In this document: piece by piece, positions 13,453 through 13,963 of the stretch
How the letters are laid out: each line of letters opens with the position of its first letter
How positions within the stretch are numbered: position 1 is the first letter of the stretch
From: Methylococcaceae bacterium NSM2-1
GTDB lineage: Bacteria > Pseudomonadota > Gammaproteobacteria > Methylococcales > Methylomonadaceae
NCBI GenBank assembly: GCA_002256705.1
Contig: NQJI01000074.1
Location: 1 to 13,963 of the forward strand
DNA length: 13,963 nt
Direction of reading: 5' to 3'
Made by a program: the position numbers and the translations under genes
Notes under the pieces: generated by a model
What the model was told of the DNA's origin: nothing
Database searches by the model: none
What the model saw: only the letters and a program-made list of their open reading frames with translations

Positions 13453-13963
13453 GAATTTGATGAACCAGTGGGTGAGTTGAGACTATGAACAATTGTGATC
13501 CCTGTCCTATGCGCTACCTGATATTGCTGGTAGGCCCTATACATAGTTTCATTGCCTGATAAAACTGCATTGATGCAGTGATAGCGGGATATTTTTATAT
13601 CGGGGGGCTCTTGGAATCTTGCCTAAGCATTGTCCTATATGAACATGCCGGCCTCGACATATTGAAGTGTGTGGATTTTCACTTCAGAGTACCAGAGAAA
13701 CTATGTCAAGTTAATAGGCTTTCAATTTTTCAGTAGATCAACGAAATAGCGCTTCGTAGCCTGCAACCAACTATGCACTATACATACTTGAGTACTATAC
13801 ATAGGGGTCGATTGTGGCCATTCAGGAAATTACATGACTTCTACCCAGTTTCCGGACGTATCTTCATTTGGTGCGCTATAGGTATTGTAGCCAATCCGGA
13901 TTTCCGGGTTGTGGCGGCCAAGTCATTGATATAAAATAGATTCACCTTGCAGATTTAGCGCTT
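13453..13963. other. Right-edge interval with small repeats, no clear gene
   Basis: About 510 bases without a convincing intact gene. CTATACATA occurs at 13537-13545, 13778-13786 and 13795-13803; the last two are ACTATACATA units 17 bases apart. ACTGCAT-TG-ATGCAGT (13564-13579) and TGAAGTG/CACTTCA (13663-13686) are inverted repeats. A possible minus-strand gene end is at 13830-13962. Confidence 0.45.
13830..13962 (-). pseudogene. Possible 3' end of a minus-strand gene with internal TGA
   Basis: Read on the minus strand, one frame runs from the right edge (ALNLQGESILYQ), through a TGA at 13925-13923, then LGRHNPEIRIGYNTYSAP and NEDTSGNWVEVM to a TAA at 13832-13830. The composition is protein-like, but I cannot name a family. 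The internal stop suggests a relic; a sequencing error or chance ORF are alternatives. Confidence 0.25.

Overview
The window looks like chromosomal DNA of a gammaproteobacterium. An aerobic methanotroph of the Methylococcales is my best guess, from the general look of the proteins and not from any marker gene (no methane oxidation genes are present). Supporting points are a class 1 (gamma-type) speD directly behind a YhfA-type osmC, an oxygen-dependent bluB next to cobT, a rubredoxin/rubredoxin reductase pair and a glcF-like iron-sulfur protein.

Layout. Positions 1-609 hold what looks like a decaying transposase fragment. Positions 687-3112 carry three plus-strand genes: a DUF482/FemAB-like acyltransferase, a 56-residue rubredoxin (1907-2077) and its FAD/NAD(P)H reductase, which are the two ends of one electron-transfer chain. 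A structured stretch with a possible 51-residue membrane peptide (3236-3391) leads into bluB and cobT, which overlap and supply and activate 5,6-dimethylbenzimidazole, the lower ligand of cobalamin. Two weak small ORFs and a set of inverted repeats follow (5158-5610). Then come yhfA/osmC and speD, five bases apart; speD makes the aminopropyl donor for spermidine.

From 7103 to 8920 the strand switches. A four-TM membrane protein overlaps a glcF-like gene by four bases. The glcF-like gene is broken by a frameshift near 7455-7459. The membrane protein carries a charged central segment that looks like an in-frame insertion of a repeat sequence.

Positions 8921-13963 look accessory: low gene density, AT-rich, with relics. 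They hold a near-perfect 26-bp palindrome with no gene attached (9175-9200), a dispersed STSSERT-type repeat (about 9857-9927), an unrecognised 129-residue protein (9947-10336), a degenerate copy of that gene's first 37 bases (10505-10542), a COG3671-type membrane protein (10706-11059), and a 647-residue exported HEAT-repeat protein anchored by C-terminal membrane helices (11509-13452). The right edge has short repeats and a possible minus-strand gene remnant.

I did not find a clearly new multi-gene system. The most interesting items are the exported HEAT-repeat membrane protein, the likely repeat insertion inside a membrane-protein gene, the bluB loop deletion, and the duplicated or decayed material around 9.1-10.6 kb.
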